Assembly: GCF_011604685.1 (NCBI RefSeq)
Contig: NZ_CP050063.1
Coordinates: forward strand, 1,758,501-1,822,500
Length of the DNA stretch: 64,000 nucleotides
From: Spirosoma aureum
GTDB taxonomy: Bacteria > Bacteroidota > Bacteroidia > Cytophagales > Spirosomataceae
Direction of reading: 5' to 3'
The notes beneath the pieces are model-generated. The model did no database searches. It was not told the origin of the DNA and saw only the letters and a program-made list of their open reading frames with translations. This document shows, piece after piece, positions 1-9,687 of the stretch. Position 1 is the stretch's first letter; every line of letters starts with the position of its first letter. Position numbers and translations under genes: made by a program.

Positions 1-484
1 GCAGACCTGTTGGCTTCGGGCCATCATCGAACACATGGCCCAAATGGCCACCACAAACAGTACAAAGAACTTCTGTCCGGACCATACCATAACTTTTGTC
101 GCTGGCATCTTTAACCGCGTTCTTGGCAATGGGTGCATAAAAGCTCGGCCAGCCTGTGCCGGAGTTAAACTTCGTATCTGACGAAAAAAGCGGATTGTGG
201 CAGGCTGCGCAGTAAAAAACGCCATGATCGTGGATATCATTTAACGGGCTGGTAAAGGCTCTTTCCGTACCGTGTTCGCGCAGAACAGCGTATTGATCGG
301 GTGTCAGGATTTTCTTCCATTCTGCGTCCGTTTTAACGACCTTCCGACCGCCCGGCGGTTTCTCATCGACAAGGCGCTTCGATTGATCAACCGTTTGGTT
401 CGATGCGCTGGACGTACAGGTGCCTAGATAAATGAAGCCTGTTAAAAGCCAGGCTGGCAATAACAAAAGCAGGGTATTTTTCAT
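1..484 (-). CDS. msrB: Peptide-methionine (R)-S-oxide reductase, lipoprotein-like, cut by window edge
   Basis: Repairs oxidised methionine (the R-sulfoxide) in proteins. Reading leftwards from an ATG at 484, the frame stays open for 161 codons to the window edge, so the C-terminus is missing. Visible MsrB signatures are the zinc-binding pairs CAAC (residues 92-95) and CTVC (141-144), the block [10 protein letters not shown] (109-118) and [12 protein letters not shown] (145-156). The catalytic RYC(I/V)NS segment would lie just outside the window. The N-terminus is hydrophobic and has a cysteine at residue 23, so the protein is probably exported and perhaps lipid-anchored, acting in the periplasm. 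It sits 150 bases downstream of an anti-sigma/sigma pair on the same strand, which makes control by that sigma factor plausible. Family assignment is secure; localisation is inferred. Confidence 0.93.
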   Translation of the reverse strand, partial: MKNTLLLLLPAWLLTGFIYLGTCTSSASNQTVDQSKRLVDEKPPGGRKVVKTDAEWKKILTPDQYAVLREHGTERAFTSPLNDIHDHGVFYCAACHNPLFSSDTKFNSGTGWPSFYAPIAKNAVKDASDKSYGMVRTEVLCTVCGGHLGHVFDDGPKPTGL

Positions 485-634
485 GAGTTGATTCGTGATA
501 GCTGTACAAAAACGTACAAGAGTAGAGCAAATCTGGATTTCAGGTTGACAGATTACTGACAACGTTGCGAAAGTTTTGAACCGTTCAAAAATCTATCGCT
601 GGTATAGCTAAAACAATGAAAAAGAGGCTATCGT

Positions 635-1450
635 TCAGGCATCTACTGTTGCCATGGCCAACAACGTTGTCAGCGTTGGCGTTGGGCTACCGCCCCGTTT
701 TTCGACTGTTACAGCAAAGGCGTCGGCACGGTCGATCGGGCGATTGAGCTGTTGAAGGTACTTACTCGCGCTATTGGCTTCAAATACACCGGCATCGACC
801 GGCTTTCCGCCTACGAGTGACCACAGCTGATACTGCTGATCAGGTCGCAAGGGAGGAAGTGATCGGACCTCAACGGCTACCTGATGGGTTTTGGCATTCC
901 AGAATACCAGCATATCGCCATTGGGCGCTTTTTCGTTGCCACGTAATTCAAGTGTACGCGTGCCTGACTGTTTAAACAAAGCCAGAGCCTGTTCATTTTC
1001 AGCCTGTCGTTCTTTATATTGACTGAGTTCCTTTTGAAGCGATCCATTGGCTGATTGTAACTGAGCCAGTGTCTCCTGACCAGATCGTAGTTGCGACAAC
1101 AGGAAAAACGAAAAACCAAGCAGTAATAAACCTACAGAAGCCGCAACGACCCAGGTTGTTTTGAAGGTTGGGCGATCTTTGGTCAGGTCAACAGGCATGG
1201 GCCGAATAATCGGCTCGGCAGTTTTCTCAAACGAAAGCTGAGCCATTATCTTTGATTTTAGCTCGGCAGGTGGCTCAACACTATGTAATAAGGCGTAGTT
1301 TTCGATCGAAAGACTTAATTGATCCAGTTCCTGTTGGATCTCAGGGTAAATAGACGCCAGACAGTTAACCTCACGCCGTTCCTGGTCGCTCACCGCGCCC
1401 ATAACGTAAGATTCCAGGATGCCAGACGCTAAATACTCCGGTATATTCAT
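635..1450 (-). CDS. RskA-like anti-sigma factor, membrane-anchored
   Basis: Predicted to hold the neighbouring ECF sigma factor inactive at the inner membrane. The 271-residue protein has a cytosolic N-terminal part (about 1-95) starting MNIPEYLASGILESYV, one membrane helix near residues 101-121, a short coiled-coil-like stretch rich in Gln/Glu (about 125-160), and a C-terminal domain (about 165-271) with the anti-sigma-K pattern LVFWNAKTHQVAVEV and YQLWSL. No zinc-binding HxxxCxxC motif is apparent, as expected for this group. The start ATG at 1450 overlaps the end of the sigma gene by four bases, so the two are translationally coupled. The signal it senses is unknown; nearby msrB hints at oxidative or envelope stress. 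Confidence 0.85.
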   Translation of the reverse strand: MNIPEYLASGILESYVMGAVSDQERREVNCLASIYPEIQQELDQLSLSIENYALLHSVEPPAELKSKIMAQLSFEKTAEPIIRPMPVDLTKDRPTFKTTWVVAASVGLLLLGFSFFLLSQLRSGQETLAQLQSANGSLQKELSQYKERQAENEQALALFKQSGTRTLELRGNEKAPNGDMLVFWNAKTHQVAVEVRSLPPLRPDQQYQLWSLVGGKPVDAGVFEANSASKYLQQLNRPIDRADAFAVTVEKRGGSPTPTLTTLLAMATVDA

Positions 1451-2007
1451 GACTTAAATAATTGTTTTAATTCCTGCAACGCGGCACGAATTCTGGTTTT
1501 TACTGTTCCGAGGGGTAAATTCAATTCATCGGCGGCTTCTTCGTGCGTATAACCGCCGAAGTAAACCAGATCGATCAACTGCCTGCGTTCAGGCCGGAGT
1601 TGACTCACAACTTCCTTGATCCCGATGTGTTCGGGATTAGGCTGCTCAGTGTTGTGCTGACGATCAACAATATGTACGTTCTCTTCGTCGGTTCGGATTG
1701 CGTTGGAGGGGGATGGCTGCGTTTTTCTGGCACGAAGCGCATCAATGGCCGTATTACGGGCTACATTCAGCATCCATGTAAATAACCGGCCTTTACTAGG
1801 GTCGTAAGCATCAAGGTTTTTCCAGATTTTTACAAAAATGTCCTGTACAAGGTCCTGAGCGTGTTCATCGTCGCGAACGATGCGTAACACAACTCCATAG
1901 AGAGCGGGCGAATATTGGTCGTACAGCCAATGGAAAGCCTGCTCATCGCGCCTGGTAAGCTTCTCGATTAAGACACTTTCCGATACTAAAGATGACTGAC
2001 GTTTCAC
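1447..2007 (-). CDS. ECF RNA polymerase sigma factor (SigK-like)
   Basis: Alternative sigma factor of 186 residues. Region 2 spans about 25-95, with the core-binding block DLVQDIFVKIWKNLDAYDP and a -10-recognition-like stretch WMLNVARNTAIDALR. Region 4 spans about 128-182, with the helix-turn-helix YTHEEAADELNLPLGTVKTR. No ATG is available near the N-terminus, and the frame opens with GTG at 2007 (GTG AAA CGT CAG). A TAnnTTTG box at 2028-2035 places transcription start only about 14 bases upstream of this GTG, which supports it. The next gene is its RskA-like anti-sigma factor, overlapping by four bases. Likely targets include its own operon and perhaps msrB. Confidence 0.9.
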   Translation of the reverse strand: MKRQSSLVSESVLIEKLTRRDEQAFHWLYDQYSPALYGVVLRIVRDDEHAQDLVQDIFVKIWKNLDAYDPSKGRLFTWMLNVARNTAIDALRARKTQPSPSNAIRTDEENVHIVDRQHNTEQPNPEHIGIKEVVSQLRPERRQLIDLVYFGGYTHEEAADELNLPLGTVKTRIRAALQELKQLFKS

Positions 2008-2027
2008 ACAGGTATAGTTAGATGGGC

Positions 2028-2035
2028 CAAATATA
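2028..2035 (-). promoter_or_regulatory. Putative -7 box (TATATTTG) for the sigma/anti-sigma operon
   Basis: Read on the minus strand, the sequence is TATATTTG, an exact match to the Bacteroidetes TAnnTTTG element, about 20 bases upstream of the GTG start at 2007. I see no clean -33 TTTG at the expected spacing. The match could be chance, but its position fits. Confidence 0.4.
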
Positions 2036-2190
2036 GCAGAAAGTATAAATGAATAAGCGTTTGACCAGTAAAGCAGGTAATTACCACTCTGTAAAGAGAA
2101 GTTGTTGACTGTATTTGTTGCCGATATTTATTAGATGGTCGTATGGCCGCTTGTTGTTGTACGGCTTCAACAGGCTCGTTAGTCGTAAAT

Positions 2191-2243
2191 AGCCGTGGCA
2201 TGATGAAGTCTTTGTGAGAAGGGGACCTCATCATGCCACGGCT
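2191..2243 (-). terminator. Long perfect hairpin after the GH92 gene
   Basis: A perfect 16-base inverted repeat (2191-2206 with 2228-2243, arm AGCCGTGGCATGATGA) encloses a 21-base loop. It begins four bases beyond the GH92 stop codon, so it is placed to end the glycan-locus transcript and protect it from read-through into the sigma operon. The run after the hairpin (ATTTACG on the minus strand) is a poor U-tract, so it may be a stabilising or processing hairpin rather than a classical intrinsic terminator. Confidence 0.6.
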
Positions 2244-2247
2244 CTGG

Positions 2248-4539
2248 TTACTTGATTTCACTCGTAGAGAACGAGTAGGGGAACTCATTTGTTTGAGTTC
2301 CCCGCTGCTTATTTGGGATTACCGACATGTCTATATCAATCGTTGCACCCGCTGTCAATCCCTGATGGCTTAACCAGTTTTTACTATATGGCTTACCATT
2401 CAGCCGCATGGCCTTGATATAACGATTAGACGCGCTGTTAGCCGGCGCATTTATGGTAATCTGTTTTCCATTTTCGAGGGTTGCCGTAACCTTTTTGAAC
2501 AATGGAGCTCCCAGTACATACTGATCAGTAGCTGGGCATACCGGATAGAAACCCATAGCCGTAAAGACATACCAGGCCGAAGTCTGTCCATTATCTTCGT
2601 CCCCACAGTAGCCATCCGGCGTTGGCAGATACAGGCGATTCATGACCTCACGAAGCCAGTACTGGGCTTTCCAGGGCTCTCCGGCGTAGTTGTATAGGTA
2701 GATCATGTGCTGAATTGGCTGGTTTCCATGAGCGTACTGGCCCATGTTTGCGATCTGCATTTCCCGAATTTCGTGAATTACGCTTCGGTAGTAGCTCTCA
2801 TCATATACGGGTGGCATGGTAAATACCGAATCGAGCTTGTTTACGAATTTCTCACGACCGCCCATCATACTGATCAATCCCTGTACATCGTGGAAAACTG
2901 ACCAGGTATAATGCCAGCTGTTTCCTTCGGTAAACGCATCTCCCCATTTGAACGGATTAAACGGCGACTGAAACGAACCATCCTGATTTTTACCCCGCAT
3001 CAGACCACTTTGCTTATCAAACAGATTACGGTAGTTCTGGCAACGTTTAGCAAAACGGTCAATTTCGGCCTGAGGGCGTTTCAGGGCTTTTGCTAACTGA
3101 TAAATGGCGAAGTCATCGTAGGCATATTCTAGCGTTCGGGCGGCATTTTCGTTAATTTTTACGTCATAGGGTACATAGCCCAACTCGTTGTAGAATTTAA
3201 CCCCCCGACGACCGACAGCGTCCATTGGGCCTTCATTCTCTGAATTCTTCAGAACTGCTTCGTAGAGCGCATTGATGTCGTAGCCGCGACCGCCCTTCAG
3301 GTACGCATCCGCAATGACCGATGCCGAATTGGAACCAACCATCACACTACGCAGACCCGGACTAGCCCATTCGGGTAGCCAGCCACCCTCTTTGTAGGCA
3401 TTCGCCAGCCCTTCCTGCATGTGCGCGTTCAGAGACGGATACATCAGGTTCAGAAACGGGAACATCGATCGGAACGTATCCCAGAAGCCCGTATCTGTAA
3501 ACATGTAACCGGGTAATACCTGGCCATTGTAGGGACTGTAATGAACCACCTTCTGACTGGCATCGAGCTCATAAAACTTCCGGGGAAAGAGTAACGAACG
3601 GTACAGGCAGGAGTAAAACGTCTGTGTCTGGGCGAGCGAACCTCCTTCTACCTGAATCCTGCCGAGTTCTTTATTCCAGGCCTCTTTTGCTTTTTGCTTA
3701 ACCGAATCGAAGGCATCGTTGCCCAGCTCTTTCAGATTCTGTTCGGCCTGTTCGACACTGATGAACGAAGAAGCAACGCGAGCCAGGACCTGTTCGCCTT
3801 TGGCTGTTTTAAAACCAATGGCCGCGCCCACATGATTGGATGTAAGCTCAAGTGTGTCTTTCGCCAGTTTTTTTTCATGCCAGGTCTGAGCCGATGCAAA
3901 TGGCTTATCGAAGTAGATGACGAAGTAATTTTTGAAGTTTGCCGGAACGCCACCACTGTTTCGGGTTGTGTAGCCGATGATCTTACGTTCTTTCGGAATC
4001 ACTTTAACGAAAGAACCCTTATCGAAGGCATCGATGACAACAAAGGAGCTATCCGTTTTGGGGAAGGTAAACCGGAAACTGGCAGCCCGCTCGGTCGGTG
4101 CAATTTCGGTTGTCACATCATGGTCGGCCAGATAGACGCTGTAGTAGTAGGGTTTGGCAGCTTCGGCTTTGTGCGAGTACCAGCTGGCTCGTTCGTCTTC
4201 GTCGATCCGCAATTTGCCTGTCATGGGCATGAGCGAGAACTGGCCATAATCGTTCATCCAGGGCGAAGGCTGGTGCGTTTGTTTGAAACCCCGGATTTTA
4301 TCCGCCGAATACGTATAGGCCCACCCGTTACCCATTTTGCCCGTTTGCGGCATCCAGAAATTCATACCCCAGGGTAGCGCAATGGCCGGATAGGTATTCC
4401 CGTTCGATAAACTTGGTTTCGAATCGGTACCGATGAGTGGGTTTACCAACTCGACCCAATCGGGTTTAGGGCTGGCTGGCTGAGCATAGGCGGCAACCGA
4501 AATAGCTAACCAGCTCAGCAGATAAAGGTGTTTTTTCAT
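2248..4539 (-). CDS. GH92 family alpha-mannosidase, secreted
   Basis: Glycoside hydrolase of the calcium-dependent exo-alpha-mannosidase family GH92. These enzymes remove terminal alpha-1,2/1,3/1,4/1,6 mannose from N-glycans or mannan. I chose the ATG at 4539 because it begins a signal peptide (MKKHLYLLSWLAISVAAYAQ); the longer frame to 4797 has no signal. The mature 763-residue chain starts with VNPLIGTDSKPSLSNGNTYP, the standard GH92 N-terminal pattern. The hallmark GDEDNGQTSAWYVF block, which carries the catalytic acid and metal-site residues, begins near residue 646, and GQYAHGNQPIQHM lies upstream. It is the last gene of the locus, about 140 bases after susD, with a terminator-like hairpin between them. 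Linkage specificity cannot be read from sequence. Confidence 0.93.
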   Translation of the reverse strand: MKKHLYLLSWLAISVAAYAQPASPKPDWVELVNPLIGTDSKPSLSNGNTYPAIALPWGMNFWMPQTGKMGNGWAYTYSADKIRGFKQTHQPSPWMNDYGQFSLMPMTGKLRIDEDERASWYSHKAEAAKPYYYSVYLADHDVTTEIAPTERAASFRFTFPKTDSSFVVIDAFDKGSFVKVIPKERKIIGYTTRNSGGVPANFKNYFVIYFDKPFASAQTWHEKKLAKDTLELTSNHVGAAIGFKTAKGEQVLARVASSFISVEQAEQNLKELGNDAFDSVKQKAKEAWNKELGRIQVEGGSLAQTQTFYSCLYRSLLFPRKFYELDASQKVVHYSPYNGQVLPGYMFTDTGFWDTFRSMFPFLNLMYPSLNAHMQEGLANAYKEGGWLPEWASPGLRSVMVGSNSASVIADAYLKGGRGYDINALYEAVLKNSENEGPMDAVGRRGVKFYNELGYVPYDVKINENAARTLEYAYDDFAIYQLAKALKRPQAEIDRFAKRCQNYRNLFDKQSGLMRGKNQDGSFQSPFNPFKWGDAFTEGNSWHYTWSVFHDVQGLISMMGGREKFVNKLDSVFTMPPVYDESYYRSVIHEIREMQIANMGQYAHGNQPIQHMIYLYNYAGEPWKAQYWLREVMNRLYLPTPDGYCGDEDNGQTSAWYVFTAMGFYPVCPATDQYVLGAPLFKKVTATLENGKQITINAPANSASNRYIKAMRLNGKPYSKNWLSHQGLTAGATIDIDMSVIPNKQRGTQTNEFPYSFSTSEIK

Positions 4540-4617
4540 TGTGTTTTTGTATCGAATCGCAGCATCAGACCAAACGCTTGAATGAGTGGGAAGGTAATTC
4601 ATCGTAACGTATAAAAA

Positions 4618-4651
4618 GCAGGGTAAACCAATCTTACTTGATTTACCCTGC
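4618..4651 (-). terminator. Intrinsic terminator or attenuator between susD and GH92
   Basis: Perfect 10-base arms (GCAGGGTAAA at 4618-4627 and TTTACCCTGC at 4642-4651) with a 14-base loop. On the minus strand the hairpin is followed by five T residues. It lies just past the susD stop, so it would reduce transcription into the GH92 gene and set a higher level for the transporter pair than for the enzyme. Confidence 0.65.
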
Positions 4652-4678
4652 ATTACTAAACAGATTGATTGACGAATT

Positions 4679-6184
4679 CTACCAGCCTTTGTTCTGAGTA
4701 AGCTTTTTGTTGTTGTTGATCTCATACTGAGGAATACCCCACAGCAGGTATTTCTCAGTGAATGTAGCACCGCTCTCGTTTTTAAAGCCGATCGCATCTA
4801 CCATCCTGTTATTGACCACATCATACACTTTCCGGGTGCGCTGCGTATCGAAATACGCCTTGTTTTCGTAGGCCAGTTCGTGGTAGCGTTCTTTCCAGAT
4901 GGCTTCCCGGAACTGTTCTTTGCTCAAACCCGATAGCGGCTTCAATTGCGCCCGCGTCCGGATCGTATTCACTTGATCGTAAGCAGCTTGTGTTGGTCCG
5001 CTCACTTCGTTTGAGGCTTCGGCATAAATCAGCATGACTTCCGGTAAACGCAGTAACGTCCAGTTCTCATCAGTATTGACATTACGATTCAGAGCGCTTT
5101 CCTTCTGGAAATATTTGTAAAGCGCATGAACCCCAAACTTAACAATCTTGGTCGTATCCGTGATAGATGGATATTCGGTAAAATAGAACTGCCGCTCCTG
5201 GGCACGCAGATCACCCGACTCGTGCGTATTGTAGAAACCTTCCGTCGGGATAAGGGCACCATATTCGTCGCCATATACCGAGATCCGGGCGAAGTAAGGA
5301 ATAATCAATGCACTAATCGAGTTGTTCACGATACCCGTTGCGTATTGGGCCTGCAAAATAAATTCGCTCTGATTTTTGTGCGCATTATCGTGCAAATAGT
5401 CGTAGGACGTAAACAGCGAATAAACTTTCGAATCGAGTACTTCCTTCGCCTTCGCTGCGGCCAAAGCATAGTTTTCTGTTTTCTGCAATGGATAGCCAGC
5501 CATCGTCAGGTAAACGCTGGCCAGCAGTGATTTAACGGCACCAACCGTAATGCGTCCCGTCTGATCAGCAACGGGAAGTCCGGCCTGTTCCGCTGTAGTC
5601 AGATCGCTGACGATTAGCTTATAGACATCTTCCTGCGATGCCCGAGTTGGATACAGATCGGCGCTGGATGCATCAATGGGTGTTGTAATCAGGGGCACAT
5701 CACCGTAAAGCCGTACCAGGTGATAGTAGAAGAAAGCCCGCATGAAATACGCCTGCCCAAGCAATGATTTTTTCAGCGGTTCATCCATCGAAATGGCCGG
5801 AATTCGCTGAATGGCCAGGTTCGCGCTTCCAATGGTGTTGTAGCTGGTTTGCCAGATGGTTTTGAACGGCGGGTTAGCTGCATCGGCTGTCTGGTTGATA
5901 AACTGGCTATTGTAAAAACTTTGGCCCAACGTTGACGCGTGACCGTTGATCAATTCCAACGATACCCACGGCCGTTCACCGTATCCATTGTCCGTATTGA
6001 ACATTCCCAAACCAGCATATAGCCCATTGATAGCTGACTGTGCCTGACTGGCGGATGTAAAATAACTGTCCTGCGTGAAGTTGGATTTGTTGACTTCCTG
6101 CAAATAATCCGTACAGCCAAACAGGCTGAGCATCAGCGCTCCACCGGCTATTGTCTGACTGATTGATTTTATGTACTTTCTCAT
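4679..6184 (-). CDS. SusD-like glycan-binding outer-membrane lipoprotein
   Basis: Surface lipoprotein that binds oligosaccharide and caps the SusC channel. The ATG at 6184 is preferred because it starts the signal MRKYIKSISQ with the lipobox cysteine at residue 24 (LSLFGC); the frame could open five codons earlier. The product has 501 residues. SusD features are the early YFTSASQAQSAINGLYAG region, the TPR-like helical core, the segment LLRLPEVMLIYAEASNEV, and the C-terminal pattern KERYHELAYENKAYFDTQRT ending GIPQYEINNNKKLTQNKGW. The gene follows susC after 24 bases and is clearly cotranscribed with it. The bound glycan is inferred to be mannose-rich from the GH92 neighbour. Confidence 0.95.
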   Translation of the reverse strand: MRKYIKSISQTIAGGALMLSLFGCTDYLQEVNKSNFTQDSYFTSASQAQSAINGLYAGLGMFNTDNGYGERPWVSLELINGHASTLGQSFYNSQFINQTADAANPPFKTIWQTSYNTIGSANLAIQRIPAISMDEPLKKSLLGQAYFMRAFFYYHLVRLYGDVPLITTPIDASSADLYPTRASQEDVYKLIVSDLTTAEQAGLPVADQTGRITVGAVKSLLASVYLTMAGYPLQKTENYALAAAKAKEVLDSKVYSLFTSYDYLHDNAHKNQSEFILQAQYATGIVNNSISALIIPYFARISVYGDEYGALIPTEGFYNTHESGDLRAQERQFYFTEYPSITDTTKIVKFGVHALYKYFQKESALNRNVNTDENWTLLRLPEVMLIYAEASNEVSGPTQAAYDQVNTIRTRAQLKPLSGLSKEQFREAIWKERYHELAYENKAYFDTQRTRKVYDVVNNRMVDAIGFKNESGATFTEKYLLWGIPQYEINNNKKLTQNKGW

Positions 6185-6208
6185 ACGAATTGCTGTCATT
6201 GAGTAGGA

Positions 6209-9200
6209 TTAGAAAGAAACGTTCAGACCGGCCGTGAACACGTGTGCTTTCGGATAGTCGAAGAACTGAATGCCCTGCGCAAAGGCGTTGCCGTAGGTAC
6301 TTACTTCCGGATCGTAGCCTGTATATTTCGTCAGCACAAAGAAGTTCTGCGCCGATGCATACACCCGCAGACGGCTTAGCTTGATCCGCTGTACGAAGTC
6401 AGTTGGAAATGTATAGCCCAACACCAGGTTACGCCCCCGCAGAAACGACCCATCTTCCACTTTATACGAATCGATCTTTGTATCGTAATACACATACGAC
6501 GGCCGCGCTTCGGCAATGAACGTGTTCTGGTTGGTTGGCGTCCAGCCATTTAGTACTTCGGCATAACTGTTGGCCTGTCCCGTGCGGTCGAGTGCCGAGT
6601 GATGCGTCAGGTTTAAAATATCGTTGCCGTACGAGAACTGAAGATCGACCGTCAGGTCAAGTCCCTTGTAACGCAGCGTGTTACTGAATGTACCGTAGCC
6701 AGTTGGAATACCTTTGCCGGTAATGACGCGATCCTGATCATTGATCTGGCCGTCATTGTTCAGATCCAGGAATTTCAGGTCGCCCGGTTTCTTGCCGTAT
6801 TTAGCCGCCTGATCGGCTTCTGCCGATCCCCAGGTGCCTGTCCGAACCAGACCGTAGAACGAGCCGACCGATTCGCCAACCCGCAGAATGTTCGTGTTGT
6901 TGAGAAACTGTGGGTCCGGGAAAATGTCGTCGTTCGCGTCGCCCAGTGCCGTAACTTTATTCTTCAGGAACGAAATATTGAAGTTCGTCGACCAGGTGAA
7001 ATCTTTGTTGTCGATGTTGATCGTGTTCAGCGATAACTCCAGACCCCGGTTCTCCATGCTGCCAATGTTCTTGTAGATGCTGGCATATCCGCTTGATAGG
7101 GGCACAGGAGCCGATAGAAGCAGATCATGAGTCTTTTTGAGATACAGGTCGGCTTCAAGGTTAATGCGTCCTTTCAGAAAGCCAACCGATGCGCCCAGAT
7201 CATACTGTGCCGTTTTTTCCCAGCGCAGGTTTGGGTTGGCCAGCGTACCGATGATGGTACCCGACGCACGCTGCCCACCGAAAACCGTTGTATTGGTGCT
7301 CAGCGTTGCCAGCGACTGGTACGAGTTGATTTCTGAGTTCCCCGTCAAGCCGTAGCTGGCGCGTACTTTCAGATCGGAGATGAGGTGGCTGTTTTTCAGG
7401 AAATCTTCCTGCGATAGCCTCCAGGCCACCGCTGCCGATGGGAAAAACGCATATTTGTTGTTGGCCCCGAAACGAGACGAACCATCGTAGCGACCCGTTG
7501 CCGTTACGAGAATTTTGTCTTTGTAGTTGTAGTTGCCCCGAGCGAAGTAAGATGCCATCTGGTAGGCATTGTACGACGACGTAGGCGGCAATGGGTTGGC
7601 ACTTACACCCAGATTGTAGTATTGGTAGTAATTGTCCGGCAGACTTTCGACCCCTGAAAACCATTGCAGGTAGGTGTATTTCTGCAACTCGGCACCCGCC
7701 ACAACATTGATCGAGTTTGATGCGTCGATCTGTTTGTTGTAGGTCAGGTAGTTCTGCCACTGCAAAAACTTGGTATCGTAGCTCCAGATTTCGGCATAGC
7801 CCCGGAACGGGCGAGTCAGCTGAACCTGGTTGGTTTCCGAGAACGGATTGTACTGGCTGGCAATGTTGGCTCCGAACGTAGTGCGGAAGTCCAGGCCCGG
7901 CATCAGCGTAATATTGGCGTAAGTATTGGCACCAAATACCTGCTTCTTGTACATCCGGTTGTCTTCGTTGGCCAGGGCTACCGGATTGTCTCCGCTTTCC
8001 ATGTCAGGATAATCCTGCCGCTTGCCGTAGGTGCCATCTGGATAACGGATCGGAACAATCGGAATCATTTCGATCAGCATCCGGGGAATGTTGTTGCCCC
8101 CAACACCTTCGTCGGCCCGCCGTTCTTCCGAATAACTGTAGTTCAGCGTAGCGCCGACCTTCAGCCACTTCTTGACCTGGTTGTCGATAACCAACCGACC
8201 ACTGTAGCGCTTCAGATACGTGTTTTTGATAATTCCCTGATTGTCGTTATAGTTCAGAAACAACCCATATGTCGTCTGATCGCTGCCGCCCGTAAAGCCC
8301 AGGTTATGATTCTGACTGATTGCTGTGCGCGTGGTTTCATCCTGCCAGTCGACATCGTACAGCGGATTCAGGTTTGCATCGAACAGTTTTCCGATCAGGG
8401 CAGTCCGTTTGATCTTTGGATCTTTATCGGCGTATTTGCCACTAGCCCAGCCCGCCGGGTCGTACTTGGCTACATTCTGGTAGGCTAAATCTTCGAGGGC
8501 CAGAAATTCTTTGGCATTCAGTACATCGCGTTTGCGGGCAATGCGGCTGGCACTTACGTAGGTATCGTAACTTACGGCTCCACCTTTCCGACCCCGTTTG
8601 GTCGTTACCAGAATAACACCATTGGCGCCCCTTGTTCCGTAAATGGCCGTTGCTGATGCATCTTTCAACACATCGATCGATTCAATATCGGCTGGGTTCA
8701 GGGCGTCGATACCAGCAGCCCAAATGATTCCATCGACCACATAAAGAGGGTTGTTGGTTGCGTTGATCGAGCTGTAGCCGCGAATCCGAATGTTTGTATT
8801 GCCACCCGGGCGGCCTGAGTTAACCGAAACGTTGACACCTGCAATACGACCCTGTAAACTCTGCTCGACGTTAATGGCCGGGCGCTCCAGCAACTCGGTG
8901 CTTTTCACACTCCCGACCGATCCGGTTAAGTCCGACCGTTTCTGGGTTCCGTAACCCACAACAACCACTTCGTTTAATGATTTAACATCGGGCACGAGCG
9001 AAATGTCAATAGTTGTCTGATTGTTGATGGAAACTTCTTTCGCCGTATAGCCAATCGATGAAACTACCAGCGTTCCGTTACCGTCGGGAACATTCAGCGT
9101 AAAAACACCTTCGGCATCGGTTACCGTACCCGTTGAAGTTGTTCCTTTTAGCAGGATGGTCGCGCCCGGAAGCGGTTTGCTCGATTCGTCAAACACTCGC

Positions 9201-9640
9201 CCCCGAATGGTAATCGGTGGAGCCGCCGACTCGATGGCTGCTGCATCGACTAACGATGATAGTTTTTTCTGTGCGCTGGCGTTTCGTGTCAGAATCAGTC
9301 GGTTACCGACCATTTCATACTTAAGTTGCAAGGGACCAAGCAACGACGAAAGCACCTGAGCCAGTGTTTCATTTTCGGCTGACACCGATACCTTCCGATT
9401 TGCCTGGATCAAATCGGGGCTGTAGGAAAACTTTACATCGGTCAGCTTTTCAATTCGAGTCAGAACATCACTTATGTTTTTGTTCGCAATCTGTAAGGTG
9501 ATCTTCTGATTGAGCACATCCTGTGCGTTGCCGTCAGTAGCCAGCGAGACATTCGAAAAAATCGCGGCTAACAGCAACTGGAATAGCATTAATCGCATAA
9601 CGTTCCATCCAATAAACTTGGAGAGTATGGGGTTATTCAT
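6209..9640 (-). CDS. SusC-like TonB-dependent receptor with STN signalling domain
   Basis: Outer-membrane importer of oligosaccharides, powered by TonB, 1143 residues. Domains in order: signal segment (about 14-40), STN secretin/TonB N-terminal domain (about 45-125) for signalling to FecR, carboxypeptidase-D regulatory-like domain (about 143-225, ITIRGRVFDESSKPLPGATI), TonB-box-like segment VNEVVVVGYGTQ-type near 225-235, plug (about 240-345, with the NPADIESIDVLKDASATAIYG signature) and a 22-strand barrel ending FTAGLNVSF with terminal aromatic Phe. The STN domain marks it as a transducer that senses its own substrate and activates the adjacent FecR/ECF sigma pair. The gap to fecR (190 bases) carries a small hairpin, so the structural genes probably have their own sigma-dependent promoter. 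Confidence 0.96.
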   Translation of the reverse strand: MNNPILSKFIGWNVMRLMLFQLLLAAIFSNVSLATDGNAQDVLNQKITLQIANKNISDVLTRIEKLTDVKFSYSPDLIQANRKVSVSAENETLAQVLSSLLGPLQLKYEMVGNRLILTRNASAQKKLSSLVDAAAIESAAPPITIRGRVFDESSKPLPGATILLKGTTSTGTVTDAEGVFTLNVPDGNGTLVVSSIGYTAKEVSINNQTTIDISLVPDVKSLNEVVVVGYGTQKRSDLTGSVGSVKSTELLERPAINVEQSLQGRIAGVNVSVNSGRPGGNTNIRIRGYSSINATNNPLYVVDGIIWAAGIDALNPADIESIDVLKDASATAIYGTRGANGVILVTTKRGRKGGAVSYDTYVSASRIARKRDVLNAKEFLALEDLAYQNVAKYDPAGWASGKYADKDPKIKRTALIGKLFDANLNPLYDVDWQDETTRTAISQNHNLGFTGGSDQTTYGLFLNYNDNQGIIKNTYLKRYSGRLVIDNQVKKWLKVGATLNYSYSEERRADEGVGGNNIPRMLIEMIPIVPIRYPDGTYGKRQDYPDMESGDNPVALANEDNRMYKKQVFGANTYANITLMPGLDFRTTFGANIASQYNPFSETNQVQLTRPFRGYAEIWSYDTKFLQWQNYLTYNKQIDASNSINVVAGAELQKYTYLQWFSGVESLPDNYYQYYNLGVSANPLPPTSSYNAYQMASYFARGNYNYKDKILVTATGRYDGSSRFGANNKYAFFPSAAVAWRLSQEDFLKNSHLISDLKVRASYGLTGNSEINSYQSLATLSTNTTVFGGQRASGTIIGTLANPNLRWEKTAQYDLGASVGFLKGRINLEADLYLKKTHDLLLSAPVPLSSGYASIYKNIGSMENRGLELSLNTINIDNKDFTWSTNFNISFLKNKVTALGDANDDIFPDPQFLNNTNILRVGESVGSFYGLVRTGTWGSAEADQAAKYGKKPGDLKFLDLNNDGQINDQDRVITGKGIPTGYGTFSNTLRYKGLDLTVDLQFSYGNDILNLTHHSALDRTGQANSYAEVLNGWTPTNQNTFIAEARPSYVYYDTKIDSYKVEDGSFLRGRNLVLGYTFPTDFVQRIKLSRLRVYASAQNFFVLTKYTGYDPEVSTYGNAFAQGIQFFDYPKAHVFTAGLNVSF

Positions 9641-9687
9641 AAATTTGAAAGGGTTTTGTTAAGAACCTGTTGACAAAATCTTCCCGG

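Noticed and set aside
2004..2288. 94-codon minus-strand frame upstream of the sigma gene
   Set aside because: It overlaps the putative promoter and the long hairpin, has no family pattern, and its composition does not look coding.
3694..4377. 227-codon plus-strand frame inside the GH92 gene
   Set aside because: It is antisense to a well-conserved coding sequence and shows no domain, signal or start context.
7200..7760. 186-codon minus-strand frame overlapping the SusC gene
   Set aside because: It is the same strand in another frame of susC, with no recognisable protein features.
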